A DNA stretch of 64,000 nucleotides from UBA7672 sp040398425. GTDB taxonomy: Bacteria > Pseudomonadota > Alphaproteobacteria > Caulobacterales > Hyphomonadaceae. The stretch spans positions 51,536-115,535 of the forward strand of contig JBBATZ010000005.1 of assembly GCA_040398425.1 (NCBI GenBank), read 5' to 3'. Shown one piece after another: positions 22,603 through 31,873 of this stretch (position 1 is its first letter; each line of letters begins with the position of its first letter). The notes under the pieces are model-generated. The model worked only from the letters and a program-made list of their open reading frames with translations. It did no database searches and had not been told where the DNA came from. Made by a program: the position numbers and the translations under genes.

Positions 22603-23940
22603 ATGCCGCAGACTTTTGATCTGATCCTCAAGGGCGGAACCGTCGCCACGCCGGGCGGGATCGCGCCCGCGGATGTGGCTGTGGCCGGCGGCAAGATCGT
22701 GGAGATCGGCTCGTTCGATGCGTCTCAGGCCGGCGAAGTCTTCGAAGCTCACGGGCTGCACGTCCTGCCCGGCGTGATCGACACGCAGGTCCATTTTCGC
22801 GAGCCAGGGCTGGAGTGGAAAGAAGATCTCGAAACGGGTTCGCGGTCCGCTGTGCTCGGCGGCGTGACGGCCGTCTTCGAGATGCCGAACACCGATCCGT
22901 CCACGACCTTGCCCGACATGATGCTCGACAAGCTGGCGCGCGCCAAAGGGCGGATGCACACCGACCACGCCTTCTATGCGGGCGCGACGCACGACAATAC
23001 CGACCTGCTTCCCATAATGGAGCGGATGGACGGGGTGTGCGGCGTGAAGGTCTTCATGGGCGCAAGCACCGGCCAGTTGCTGGTCGAGGATGATGAGGGC
23101 GTGGAGCGCGTGCTCAACGCGATCTCGCGTCGGGCGGCGTTCCACTCGGAAGACGAGTATCGCCTGTTGGAGCGCAAGAAGCTGGCGCGGCAGGGCGACT
23201 GGACATCTCACTACGAAGTGCGTGACGCGGAAGCGGCAATCCAGTCGACCAGGCGGTTGCTGCGCCTGGCCCGCAAGACGGGCAAGCGGATTCATGTGCT
23301 GCATGTGACGACGGAGGAGGAGATGGACATCCTCGCCGCAAACAAGGACATCGCGACAGTCGAGGTGACGCCGCAGCATCTGACGCTCGTTGGGCCGGAT
23401 GACTATATCCGGCTCAAAGGTTACGCGCAGATGAATCCGCCGATCCGCGAGGAGCGCCATCGCGCCGCGCTGTGGCGAGCGGTAAACCAGGGCATTCCGG
23501 ACCTGATCGGTTCTGACCACGCGCCCCACACGATCGAAGAAAAGTCGCGTCCCTATCCGGCCTCGCCCTCGGGCATGCCGGGCGTGCAGACCATCGTGCC
23601 GGTGATGCTGACCCACGTGGCTAACGGGAAGATGACGCTGGAGCGGTTTATCGAGCTGACCAGCGCCGGACCGCAGCGCGTGTTCGGCATTGCAGGCAAG
23701 GGCCGTATCGCGCGGGGCTATGACGCCGACTTCACCGTGGTTGATCTCAATGCGCGCAAGACGATCACCAATGCATGGTCTGCCTCGCGCTGCGGCTGGA
23801 CGCCCTATGACGGCATGGACGCCAAGGGCTGGCCGGTGGCGACCTTCATTCGCGGTGCGATGGTGATGTGCGATGGCGCGCTGGTGGCCCCGGGGCGTGG
23901 CGAGCCGGTGAAGTTCATCGAAACACTGGCGCACGCCTGA
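22603..23940 (+). CDS. pyrC: Dihydroorotase
   Basis: A 445-residue amidohydrolase for reversible cyclisation of N-carbamoyl-aspartate in pyrimidine synthesis. Motifs: GVIDTQVHFREPG near residue 60, MPNTDPSTT, GVKVFMGASTG (Lys, normally carboxylated), HVLHVTT, and GSDHAPH with the catalytic Asp. The first metal motif reads QVH instead of the usual HVH, a variant I have seen in related alphaproteobacterial sequences; it would alter one metal ligand. ATG 22603 has GGAG six bases upstream. The channel gene starts one base after its stop. Confidence 0.9.
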   Translation: MPQTFDLILKGGTVATPGGIAPADVAVAGGKIVEIGSFDASQAGEVFEAHGLHVLPGVIDTQVHFREPGLEWKEDLETGSRSAVLGGVTAVFEMPNTDPSTTLPDMMLDKLARAKGRMHTDHAFYAGATHDNTDLLPIMERMDGVCGVKVFMGASTGQLLVEDDEGVERVLNAISRRAAFHSEDEYRLLERKKLARQGDWTSHYEVRDAEAAIQSTRRLLRLARKTGKRIHVLHVTTEEEMDILAANKDIATVEVTPQHLTLVGPDDYIRLKGYAQMNPPIREERHRAALWRAVNQGIPDLIGSDHAPHTIEEKSRPYPASPSGMPGVQTIVPVMLTHVANGKMTLERFIELTSAGPQRVFGIAGKGRIARGYDADFTVVDLNARKTITNAWSASRCGWTPYDGMDAKGWPVATFIRGAMVMCDGALVAPGRGEPVKFIETLAHA

Positions 23941-23941
23941 G

Positions 23942-24757
23942 ATGGCGGAACACCGCAAGGGGCTGAACCGGACACTGTTCTGGCTCTATTCGGGCAACGG
24001 GCGGTGGCCGTCGGTCTTCCGATGGTCGATGCTCGTGTTCGATCTTGTGACGATCGGCATATTTCTCGTGCATCCGCTGGTGTCGTTGCGTCAACAGGAG
24101 GCGCCGGCGACCGGAATATGGGTCGTAGTCGATGTGTTCATTGCGGCGGTGATCGGGCTGGATTTCCTGGCGCGGTTCTACATCGAGCGACACAAGTTCC
24201 GGTTCTTCCTGCGACTGACCAACTGGGCCGACCTGATCGTTTTCCTAACAATGGTTTTGCCGGTGCTCGCGGCGAACTTTTCATTCCTGCGCGTCTTCCG
24301 CGTCGTGCGACTGGTGCGGGCGTTCGAGTACATCGACCACAAGGCGCCGGTGGCGCGCTGGCTGCATATCAATTCGTTTGTCGTCGCAAAGGTTGTGAAT
24401 CTGGTCGTCTTCATCTTCCTCGTGACAGCCTTGGTCTATGTCACGCAGGCCGGTCGCAACGCGGACATCACCAGCTATCTCGACGCGCTCTACTTCACGA
24501 TCGGCACGCTGACGACGGTGGGCCTCGGCGATATCACGCTGCCGGATACCCTCGGACGCTGGATCACGATCGGCATCATGGTGCTGGGCGTAACGCTTTT
24601 CCTGCAGCTGATCCGGGCAATCGCCGTGGGCGACAAGGTTCCGCATCATTGTCCGGCCTGCCAGTTGCCACTACATGATCGCGACGCGGCGCACTGCAAG
24701 CGATGCGGCGCAAACCTGTTTCCGGAAGCCGCGACGGAAAGCAAGCCGCGCGTCTGA
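23942..24757 (+). CDS. Ion transporter / voltage-gated K+ channel-like protein with zinc ribbon
   Basis: A 271-residue membrane protein with S1-S4 helices, an S4-like arginine series (LRVFRVVRLVRAF, about 115-130), a pore helix and filter TLTTVGLGDI (about 192-201) and an S6 helix. The canonical filter TVGYGD has Leu in place of Tyr. After S6 a short cytoplasmic tail carries CPAC...CKRC, a four-cysteine zinc ribbon. It is coupled to pyrC by a one-base gap. Likely an inner-membrane potassium channel; ion selectivity is uncertain given the filter. Confidence 0.88.
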   Translation: MAEHRKGLNRTLFWLYSGNGRWPSVFRWSMLVFDLVTIGIFLVHPLVSLRQQEAPATGIWVVVDVFIAAVIGLDFLARFYIERHKFRFFLRLTNWADLIVFLTMVLPVLAANFSFLRVFRVVRLVRAFEYIDHKAPVARWLHINSFVVAKVVNLVVFIFLVTALVYVTQAGRNADITSYLDALYFTIGTLTTVGLGDITLPDTLGRWITIGIMVLGVTLFLQLIRAIAVGDKVPHHCPACQLPLHDRDAAHCKRCGANLFPEAATESKPRV

Positions 24758-24759
24758 AG

Positions 24760-24780
24760 CGATCACATTGTTTGTGATCG
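24760..24780 (+). terminator. Perfect hairpin just after the channel gene
   Basis: CGATCACA and TGTGATCG form an eight-base-pair stem with a five-base loop three bases after the channel stop codon. There is no T-run, so it could be a processing or stability element rather than a classical terminator. Confidence 0.4.
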
Positions 24781-24864
24781 GTCCGGCCGCCTCCCCAAGG
24801 GCGCGGACCTGGGAAACTCAGCGCGCAGAGACTTCGTCTCATCTCCCCGACGCGCGTGGCTATC

Positions 24865-24898
24865 AGCCGGCTCCGCCTGTCGGGGCCGGCTTTTCTTT
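24865..24898 (+). terminator. Intrinsic terminator downstream of pyrC-channel unit
   Basis: AGCCGGC (24865-24871) pairs with GCCGGCT (24885-24891), followed by TTTTCTTT. This is a standard rho-independent terminator and separates the pyrC-channel operon from the TPP-enzyme gene. Confidence 0.8.
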
Positions 24899-24952
24899 GC
24901 GCTTTGCCGCGCGTGGGACCCCCGTTAGGGTTCAGGAAAACGTGAGGCGAAC

Positions 24953-26515
24953 ATGGCAGAACAGAGCAGCATGACGGGCGCGGAGGCGATCATCGGGTCG
25001 CTGGCGGATTGCGGCGTGGCTGCGTGCTTCGCCAATCCGGGCACGAGCGAGATGCATCTCGTGACTGCGCTCGACCGCGAGCCGCGCATCCGGAGCGTGC
25101 TGTGCCTGTTTGAAGGCGTCGCGACCGGAGCGGCCGATGGCTATGCACGCATGACGGGCGTGCCAGCGCTGACCTTGCTGCACCTGGGGCCTGGCTATCT
25201 GAACGGCGGGGCCAACATCCACAATGCCAAGCGGGCCTTCGTGCCGATGGTGAACCTGATCGGCGATCATGCGGTGACACACCGACAGTACGATGCGCCG
25301 CTGGCGTCGGATATTGCGGGACTGGCCGGGCCCAATTCGCGCTGGCTGAAATCGGTCGATACGGTTCAAGACGCGGGCAGGCTGGCGGTCGAGGCGTTCG
25401 GGGCGAGCTATGGTCCGCCGCCGGGGCCGGTGTCGCTGATCATGCCTGCGGACGTGGCGTGGACGGGCGGAGCCTCGCGCGCGGAGGCTGGCAAGCGCGC
25501 CGGGCTCAAGGTCGCGAGCGATGATGTGATCGAGGAGGCGGGGCGCGCCATCACCAAGGCGAAGCGACCGGCAATCCTGGTCAATGGCACGGCGCTGCAT
25601 GCGGGAGGTGCGGAAACGCTGCGCCGGATTGAAGCGCAGGGCGTGAAGGTGGTGACCGACACCTTCATGGCGCGGCATGTTCGCGGCGGCGGGCTCTATG
25701 ATGCGGCGCGACTGCCGTACTTCGCCGAGATGGCGGTCGAGACATTTGCGGAGACTGACCTGCTGCTGACCGCGGGTACGAAGCCGCCTGTGGCGTTCTT
25801 CGCTTATCCCAACACGCCGGGAGCCTTCACGCCGAAAGGCGCACGCACACTCAGCCTTGGCGGACCAGAAACCGACAGCGCGGATGCGATCGCCCGGCTG
25901 ACGGACTGGCTCGACGCGCCGGTTGCCCCACGCTTCATGAACTGGACGCGGCCGGCGCCGGCGACTGGCGACAAGTTCAATCCGCACACGATCGGCGTGT
26001 CGCTTGCCGCGCTGCTGCCGGAAGGCGCTCTGATATCCGATGATGGCGTGACGTCCGGCCTGCCGATCTATCAGGCGTTGTCAGCCGGCGCACGGCATGA
26101 GTGGCTGGGGCACACGGGCGGGGCAATCGGGCAGGGCATGCCGGTGGCGGTTGGCGCGGCTGTCGCACGGCCTGACGTGAAGACGGTGTGCCTCGCGGGC
26201 GATGGCGCGGGGATGTACACAGTGCAATCACTCTGGACGATGGCGCGCGAAAATCTCGACGTCCTGGTCATCGTGTTCGTGAACCACGCCTATCGTATTC
26301 TCAAGATCGAGCTGGCGCGGACGGGCGCGGGCAATCCTGGTCCTGCGGCGGACAGCATGCTGAGCCTCGGCAATCCCGAGATCGACTGGGTGAAGCTGTC
26401 CGAAAGCCTTGGCGTCGGCGCAGAGAAGGCCTCGACATGCGCCGAGTTCAACGATGCGCTGGGCCGGGCGGTTGCGACGCGCGGGCCGCGCCTGATCGCG
26501 TGCATGATCGCCTGA
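24953..26515 (+). CDS. Thiamine pyrophosphate-dependent enzyme, acetolactate synthase large-subunit family
   Basis: A 520-residue ThDP enzyme with the three-domain pyruvate oxidase/acetolactate synthase layout: PYR domain (NPGTSEMHLVTAL, Glu in LCLFEGVATGAADGYARM), central domain, and PP domain with AGDGAGMYTVQSLWTMA and HAYRILKIEL forming the Mg-ThDP motif. The lack of a nearby ilvH and divergence from IlvB suggest a side-branch enzyme (annotated variously as benzoylformate- or sulfoacetaldehyde-type); the substrate cannot be told from the sequence. ATG 24953 follows GAGGCG by a few bases. Confidence 0.87.
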   Translation: MAEQSSMTGAEAIIGSLADCGVAACFANPGTSEMHLVTALDREPRIRSVLCLFEGVATGAADGYARMTGVPALTLLHLGPGYLNGGANIHNAKRAFVPMVNLIGDHAVTHRQYDAPLASDIAGLAGPNSRWLKSVDTVQDAGRLAVEAFGASYGPPPGPVSLIMPADVAWTGGASRAEAGKRAGLKVASDDVIEEAGRAITKAKRPAILVNGTALHAGGAETLRRIEAQGVKVVTDTFMARHVRGGGLYDAARLPYFAEMAVETFAETDLLLTAGTKPPVAFFAYPNTPGAFTPKGARTLSLGGPETDSADAIARLTDWLDAPVAPRFMNWTRPAPATGDKFNPHTIGVSLAALLPEGALISDDGVTSGLPIYQALSAGARHEWLGHTGGAIGQGMPVAVGAAVARPDVKTVCLAGDGAGMYTVQSLWTMARENLDVLVIVFVNHAYRILKIELARTGAGNPGPAADSMLSLGNPEIDWVKLSESLGVGAEKASTCAEFNDALGRAVATRGPRLIACMIA

Positions 26516-26551
26516 TATTGCGCTCAGATCGGTGGGCCAAGATCGTTCCGT

Positions 26552-28777
26552 TCAGGCGTCTACGCGTGGACGCTCCGCCAGTACGCGCGCGATTGCGCTT
26601 GCGAGGTCGGCGACGTTGATCGGCTTGGCCGAGACACTGGCAAAGCCGGCTTGAAGATATGAGGCAATGTCTTCCGGCGCGATTTTGGCCGTGAGGGCGA
26701 CCGCTGGCGTTGCGCGATTCAGACTGTCGGACGCTGTCCGCAACCGCCGCAGCGTTTCCAACCCGTCCATCTCCGGCATGATGATATCCATCAGAATGAC
26801 GTCGAAGGGCTGCGTTGCGCAGAGATCGAGCGCTTCTTCGCCTGAGGCGCACAGCGTAACATCCAGGCCAAGCTTGCCGAGCAGAAGGGCAGCGATGCGC
26901 CGGTTCTTGTCGTTGTCATCGACTCAGAGAATGCGCAGGCCCTGCCGTTGGGCGTCGTCGATATCGGGTGTCGCAGTTTTCAGCATTTCCGGATCGACAC
27001 GGGCTGCGCTTAGCGTGAGCCGGAAGTGCGCGCCCTTTGTGCGCGCGGGTTCAAGCGTGAGATCGCCGCCCATCATGCGCGCCAGCCTGCGCGAGATGAA
27101 GAGGCCCAGGCCTGCGCCGCCGCGACTGGCCGCGCCGGGCGCTTGCTCGAAGGCTGAAAAAATCGCCTCGGCGACGGCGCCTGGCACTCCGGGCCCTGTG
27201 TCGATCACGCTGATGATGACATCGACGCGCCCCTCTTCGCCCTCATGGGCGGAGATCCTTGTCACGACGGAGCCAGTGTCGGTGAACTTGATGGCGTTGG
27301 AGGGCAGATTCCCAACGATCTGTCGGACGCGTCCCGCATCGAGCACCAGCAGCGGCAGGCCCTCGGCCTGCGTGCAATCGACCGTCAGATCGAGGCCCTT
27401 CTCGCGCGCTTGCGCGCCCCAGAACTCAACCGTACGGGTCAAGGCCGCCGTGATGTCCAGAGGTTCGCGGGCGATCTCCATCCTGCCGGCGTCGATGCGG
27501 GTGACGTCGAGCAAGTCGTTGACGATGGCGAGAAGGCCACGACCGGCGTCATCGATCAGGCCGATCAATTCTGCGGTCTCGTTGTCGTGGCGTCCGCGCT
27601 TCAGCACTTCCACGCTGCCAAGGATAGCGTTGAGCGGGGTGCGGACCTCGTGACTCATGACGCCGATGAAATCGGACTTTGTCTTGTTCGCCGCGCGCGT
27701 CTGATCGCGGCTGGTGCGGAGCGCTTCTTCCGCCGCCTTGACGACGTTGATGTCCTGCAGCGATCCAGAAATGCGCGTCGTTCCATCCGGGTTGGGGATA
27801 TAACGCGCGCGCGCCGAGAACCATCGATAGCCGCACGTCTTGGTCAACATGCGGAAATCGACACGGATGCGGGACATGCGCTCCTGGCCACCCGCAAAGG
27901 CATCGCGCAGCACGCTTACGTCGTCTGCGTGAATGAACTTCTTCAGATCAACAAAGATCGCGTTGAACTCATCGCTGGTATAACCCGTGATGGCGCGGAA
28001 GCTGTCCGTCACGAGGAAGCGGGGGTGCGCGGCGTCGGGAACATCCCACAGGCCGACCCGCGCCGATTCAAGCTCGGTGCTCGCTCGCGACGCACTGTTC
28101 CCTAAAGCGCTATTGGTCTGTCTCAGCTGGTCGTGCACGTACTCGCGAGCGAGGATCTCCATGACTGCGACACAGAACAGCGTGACAACTGTTGCGAGCA
28201 GACCGGCGAACACCATCACCACGCGTGCGGAGGCCGATTTCGAAGGAAGCGTTCCGATGACGCCGAGCGCCGCGAGCGGGCAGACGCCAACAGTTATGGT
28301 TCCGGCGACGCCGCCGACGGGCCGCATAAGAGGTCGCTGATAGAGCACCGCGATTGCCGCCATGACTGGCAGCGTCATCACCATCGGCGCCACAAGGGTG
28401 GAATGTGTGTACTGTGCGATCATTGCTGATCCGCAGTACAGCAGCACCAGCCAGTCGATGACACGGCGAGGATCGCGCCGGCGGGCGACCCACTAGAAGG
28501 CTACACAACTGAGACCCGCGTTGAGCAGCGGGATAAACGTGGTGATCGAGATGGCCTGGTAGGCCAGCGCGGTTGCTACGGTACTGATAATCCAGATGAC
28601 GACCAAGGCGAGGCAGATGTAGCCGGCGGCGACCTGACGCGCGGCATCGGGGGCTGCGCCGAAGTTCGCGACGTCCGCATAGAAGCGACGTCGCACGCTG
28701 CCATTCAATACCGCAGCAAGGATGGCGCGCGCTGCCCAACCGGATTCCGGGCGGCAGCGACGTCGGCGGCGTGTCAA
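26552..28777 (-). pseudogene. Hybrid sensor histidine kinase gene with two in-frame stop codons
   Basis: One continuous frame of 742 codons encodes a six-helix MHYT/7TM-like membrane part, a PAS domain (SFRAITGYTSDEFN), HisKA with MSHEVRTPLNAIL, HATPase_c (NAIKFTDTG, GTGPGV-like, GGAGLGLFI) and a C-terminal receiver domain (DVILMDIIMPEMDG). It is cut by TAG at 28493-28495 inside the membrane region and by TGA at 26924-26926 exactly before the VDDND phosphoacceptor pocket. No frameshift is needed. The intact middle piece, 26924-28447, could still make a soluble-ended kinase. Either decay or assembly errors. Confidence 0.78.
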
Positions 28778-28939
28778 ACAGCGTTGTGGTGGATTGCTTG
28801 ACGATGGGCTCTATCCCCGTGGGTCAGGGGGCGGGAACATACGGGTGTCTGTTGGCAACTAGGTTGACGCTGTAAGTCTAGATTGCACGATCGCTAAAAA
28901 ACGCGTGCATTTAGACACCGGGGTCAAGCAAGCGATGGG

Positions 28940-29356
28940 CTAGTGGAGGTAGCCGCGAGCGATCTCATCGGAAAGCTCCCTTCCACGCCGCGCGATGGTG
29001 GCTTCAATGGCGGGGGTGCCAGCGGTGCACGTGGAGATTTCGCGATTCTGTCCGCGATAGCCGCGATTGAATGCATCCGTCATGGCGGCGCGACGATCAC
29101 CCGAGCCGGCCTCATAGGCCATCAGGTTGAGCATGTAGGAGCGCCAGGTCGAATCCTGGTCGCCATTGCAAAGCGTTCGCACGGCGTGGGCGCGACCTAG
29201 GACTTCGGCCAGGTCGGCAAGAAGGTTGATCGGGGCGGAGGTCGCAGGCGCCTCTTCGAGGGGCTGATCGAGCTCCTGTTCCTGCGCCAGCGCGGGCGCG
29301 GCGGCGGAAGCCAGGATGGCGGCAAGCAAGGCGGAGCGAAGCATCATGGCTTGCAT
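28940..29356 (-). CDS. TIGR02301-like exported protein
   Basis: A 138-residue protein with a signal peptide (SALLAAILASAAAPALA-Q). The mature part has AEVLGRAHAVRTLCNGDQD, WRSYMLNLMAYEA and FNRGYRGQNREISTC, matching as I recall the TIGR02301 family of alphaproteobacterial periplasmic proteins. Function unknown. ATG 29356 is chosen; ATGs at 29347 and 29344 are shorter options with equal signal peptides. The neighbouring tRNA gene begins 81 bp upstream on the other strand. Confidence 0.82.
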   Translation of the reverse strand: MQAMMLRSALLAAILASAAAPALAQEQELDQPLEEAPATSAPINLLADLAEVLGRAHAVRTLCNGDQDSTWRSYMLNLMAYEAGSGDRRAAMTDAFNRGYRGQNREISTCTAGTPAIEATIARRGRELSDEIARGYLH

Positions 29357-29437
29357 GCTAGCGTCCCCGGCAAGCGGATGCAAAAGGGGGCTGCAGGCTT
29401 GCCTTTTGTCCCGCAATCGGCGTGAACAGGACGGCGC

Positions 29438-29526
29438 GCGGGCGTGGCGGAACTGGTAGACGCACCAGACTTAAAATCTGTTGGGCCGTAAGGCCCGTGC
29501 CGGTTCGATTCCGGCCGCCCGCACCA
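29438..29526 (+). tRNA. tRNA-Leu (anticodon TAA)
   Basis: An 89-nt gene including encoded CCA (29524-29526). The acceptor stem GCGGGCG (29438-29444) pairs with CGCCCGC (29516-29522), the D-loop has GGTAGACGC, and the anticodon loop CTTAAAA gives TAA. A long class-II variable arm (TTGGGCCGTAAGGCCC) and T-arm CGGTTCGATTCCGG are present. It reads UUA/UUG leucine codons. Confidence 0.97.
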
Positions 29527-29530
29527 CCCC

Positions 29531-30733
29531 TCATTTCAGCATCATGATGTCGACCCAGTCGCCCGTCTGGGCGGCGGCCGATTTGAGGGGGCGGCGGATG
29601 AGGGCGTTGGCGGTGAGGAAGGGGGAGAGCATCGAGGAGTCCTGGTTCTCGGCGGCGCGGACGTGCGCGCGACCCTCGGCATCGAGGGTCAGGACGGCGC
29701 GCAGATATTCCTCGCGGCCGCCGGTGGCAGGAAGCGGCGTTTGGGTGTGGGCGCGTTGCAGGGCTGTGTCGCCAGGCGTTGCGGCGGTAAGCGCTGCAAT
29801 CAGGGGGCGCAGGAAAAGTTGCGCCGTGACCATCGCGGCGGCGGGGTTGCCGGGCAGGCCGAGGGCGAGCATGGTCTCGCGCGCGGAGAACCAGGTGGGC
29901 TTGCCGGGCTTCACGGCAACTCTCTCGAACACGGGCACGAAACCGTCAGCCGCGAAGGCGGAGCGGACGACATCGTAGTCGCCGACGGAGGCGCCGCCGA
30001 TCGAAACGATGACATCGCAGGGTGTCGCGAGACGCTTGCGGACGTCGGCTTCGTTGTCCCGGCTGACGCCTAGATCGACGGCGATGGCGCCCCAGCGGCG
30101 GATCAGCGCGATGAGGGCAGGCTGGATCGAGTTGACGACCTGACCCGCAGCGAGGTCGCTGCCGGCTTCTGCGAGTTCATCGCCGTTCGCGAGGATGCCG
30201 ATGCGCGGCTGATGGCGGACGCAGACGCGGGCGTTGTTGCCGGCCGCTGCCAGCGAGATGGCGCCTTCGGTCATAGCGTGGCTGGCAGGAATGAGGACGG
30301 CGCCCTTCATGAAATCCAGTCCGGCGGGACGGATGTTCTCAGGTCTCGGTTGTGCGAAGGTGATCGTGACGGTGTCGTCTTCGCGCTTCGTGTCTTCCTG
30401 GATGAGGATGTGATCGGCCCCTTGGGGGACATGCGCGCCGGTGAAGATGCGGACGGCTTCACCTGGAGACAGCTTGCCGTCGAAGGGCAGGCCGGCGCGG
30501 GAAGCGCCTGTCACTTTCAGGCTGGCGCCCAGCTTCATGTCGGCATGGCGGACGGCGTAGCCATCCATGGCGGAAACGGCTGCGGGTGGCTGGGAGACCT
30601 GTGCGACAACGGGTTCGGCGAGGATGCGGCCATGGGCATCGGCAAGGGGAATCGACTCCGGAGCGAGCAGGCGCGCGCTGGCGTGTTCGGCGATCAGGGC
30701 GAGCGCCTGTTCGACGGTGGCCATGCGGATCAT
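29531..30733 (-). CDS. moeA: Molybdopterin molybdotransferase
   Basis: A 400-residue cytoplasmic enzyme that inserts molybdate into adenylylated molybdopterin. Landmarks: SAMDGYAVRHAD, PGEAVRIFTGAHVPQGAD, ENIRPAGLDF, GILANGDEL, VVSIGGASVGDYD-like and KPGKPTWF...GLPGNPAAAM. AAGGA six bases before ATG 30733 supports this start over an upstream extension and over ATG 30724. Its start is 70 bp from the divergent moaC, so both probably share a promoter region. Confidence 0.95.
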   Translation of the reverse strand: MIRMATVEQALALIAEHASARLLAPESIPLADAHGRILAEPVVAQVSQPPAAVSAMDGYAVRHADMKLGASLKVTGASRAGLPFDGKLSPGEAVRIFTGAHVPQGADHILIQEDTKREDDTVTITFAQPRPENIRPAGLDFMKGAVLIPASHAMTEGAISLAAAGNNARVCVRHQPRIGILANGDELAEAGSDLAAGQVVNSIQPALIALIRRWGAIAVDLGVSRDNEADVRKRLATPCDVIVSIGGASVGDYDVVRSAFAADGFVPVFERVAVKPGKPTWFSARETMLALGLPGNPAAAMVTAQLFLRPLIAALTAATPGDTALQRAHTQTPLPATGGREEYLRAVLTLDAEGRAHVRAAENQDSSMLSPFLTANALIRRPLKSAAAQTGDWVDIMMLK

Positions 30734-30803
30734 CGGGTGTCCTTTTCGCTGTCGTTGTAGCAGAATAGCGGGGCGAACATTACCGGTGCTTTCAGGGATG
30801 ACC

Positions 30804-31283
30804 ATGGCCGACAAGCTGACCCATATCGACGCGGACGGACGGGCCCGGATGGTCGACGTCTCCGACAAGGCGAGCACGAAACGCGAAGCCAAGGCTGAAG
30901 GGCGCGTGCTGATGTCGGGTGTGGCGCTGGATCTGGCGCGGAGCAAGGGCGGCAAGGGCGATGTGCGGGCGACGGCTGAGATTGCGGGCGTGATGGCGGC
31001 GAAGCGGACGTCGGAGCTGATTCCGATGTGCCATCCGCTGGCGATCTCGAGCGTGAAGGTGCGCGTTGATGAGCTGGCGGATGGGTCGGGGATTGGCGTG
31101 GTCGCGGAAGTCGTGACGACGGGTCCGACGGGTGTGGAGATGGAGGCGCTGACGGCTGTGTCGGTGGCGTGCCTCACGATCTACGACATGCTCAAGGCTG
31201 TCGATCGCGGGATGCGGATCGAGGGCGTGCGGCTGCTGGCGAAGAGCGGCGGGGCGAGCGGGGATTTTGTCGCGCAAGCGTGA
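30804..31283 (+). CDS. moaC: Cyclic pyranopterin monophosphate synthase
   Basis: A 159-residue enzyme for the second step of molybdenum cofactor biosynthesis, forming cyclic pyranopterin monophosphate from the MoaA product. THIDADGRARMVDVSDK, the active-site KRTSELIPMCHPL and YDMLKAVDRGM motifs are complete. ATG 30804 gives family length and has AGGG upstream; ATG 30798 would add two residues. It diverges from moeA. Confidence 0.96.
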   Translation: MADKLTHIDADGRARMVDVSDKASTKREAKAEGRVLMSGVALDLARSKGGKGDVRATAEIAGVMAAKRTSELIPMCHPLAISSVKVRVDELADGSGIGVVAEVVTTGPTGVEMEALTAVSVACLTIYDMLKAVDRGMRIEGVRLLAKSGGASGDFVAQA

Positions 31284-31288
31284 AGGCG

Positions 31289-31873
31289 CTATCCCTGCGG
31301 CTGTGGGCTGGGGGTGAGTTGAGTTGCTGTGCGCGTGGCCCGGTTAGGCGTGCGCGGGTGTTTTCCTCCCCCGAACGGGTAGGAGCTGCTGGCGGGATGC
31401 GCGCTGCAGGCGTAGGTCGGGAGGGGGACGGTGTCTCGCCTTGTCCTGACGGTGCGTGTTGTGAGGTCGGCCCCCCACCTGAATGCCATTGTTGAAATGG
31501 GAGCGCACGCAGCGCCTCCCCCGTTTGGGGGAGGTGGGCTTGAGTAAGCTGCTTCATGAGAGGGGGAGTCATGCGCGGCGGTGAGCCCGCCCTCGTGGTT
31601 CGACGGACGCATGCGTCGCGTGCCGCTCACCATGAGGGCTTTGGATGCGCCGGTGTCTCTGGCGTTGAATGGTTCCTCTGTGATGTCGTTCGGCGTCGGG
31701 AGCTGATCGTCTTCCACCTCATCCGTGTGCCAATCACGGGCGGGGCGGCGGAGGATCGTCGCGAGCATTGAGACGACGTTGGACGCGAGCCAGCAAAACG
31801 CGCGCAGCATGGCCGCCAGCAAAGGCTGGCGACTTGATGGGTCAATCACTCCGTATGTTCGTGTTCGAGTCAT
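31289..31873 (-). CDS. Small repeat-borne protein, copy A (conserved first ~67 residues)
   Basis: ATG 31873 opens a frame whose first ~67 residues (MTRTRTYGVIDPSSRQPL, AAMLR.FCWL.SNVVSMLATI, RDWHTDEVEDDQL, TPNDITEE) are nearly identical to a second copy at 47846-48283. The copies differ by an in-frame six-base indel, which favours coding. After ITEEP the two tails are unrelated and low-complexity; in this copy the frame runs on for ~125 residues, probably because the original stop was lost. A hydrophobic segment at ~20-40 could be a membrane helix. No family recognised. Confidence 0.4.
   Translation of the reverse strand: MTRTRTYGVIDPSSRQPLLAAMLRAFCWLASNVVSMLATILRRPARDWHTDEVEDDQLPTPNDITEEPFNARDTGASKALMVSGTRRMRPSNHEGGLTAAHDSPSHEAAYSSPPPPNGGGAACAPISTMAFRWGADLTTRTVRTRRDTVPLPTYACSAHPASSSYPFGGGKHPRTPNRATRTATQLTPSPQPQG
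31515..31534. repeat. Short perfect hairpin CCTCCCCC/GGGGGAGG
   Basis: An eight-base-pair stem with loop GTTT in the non-conserved region beside cassette copy A. This kind of GC-rich mini-palindrome is common as dispersed intergenic repeat in alphaproteobacteria; bidirectional termination is possible. Confidence 0.5.
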
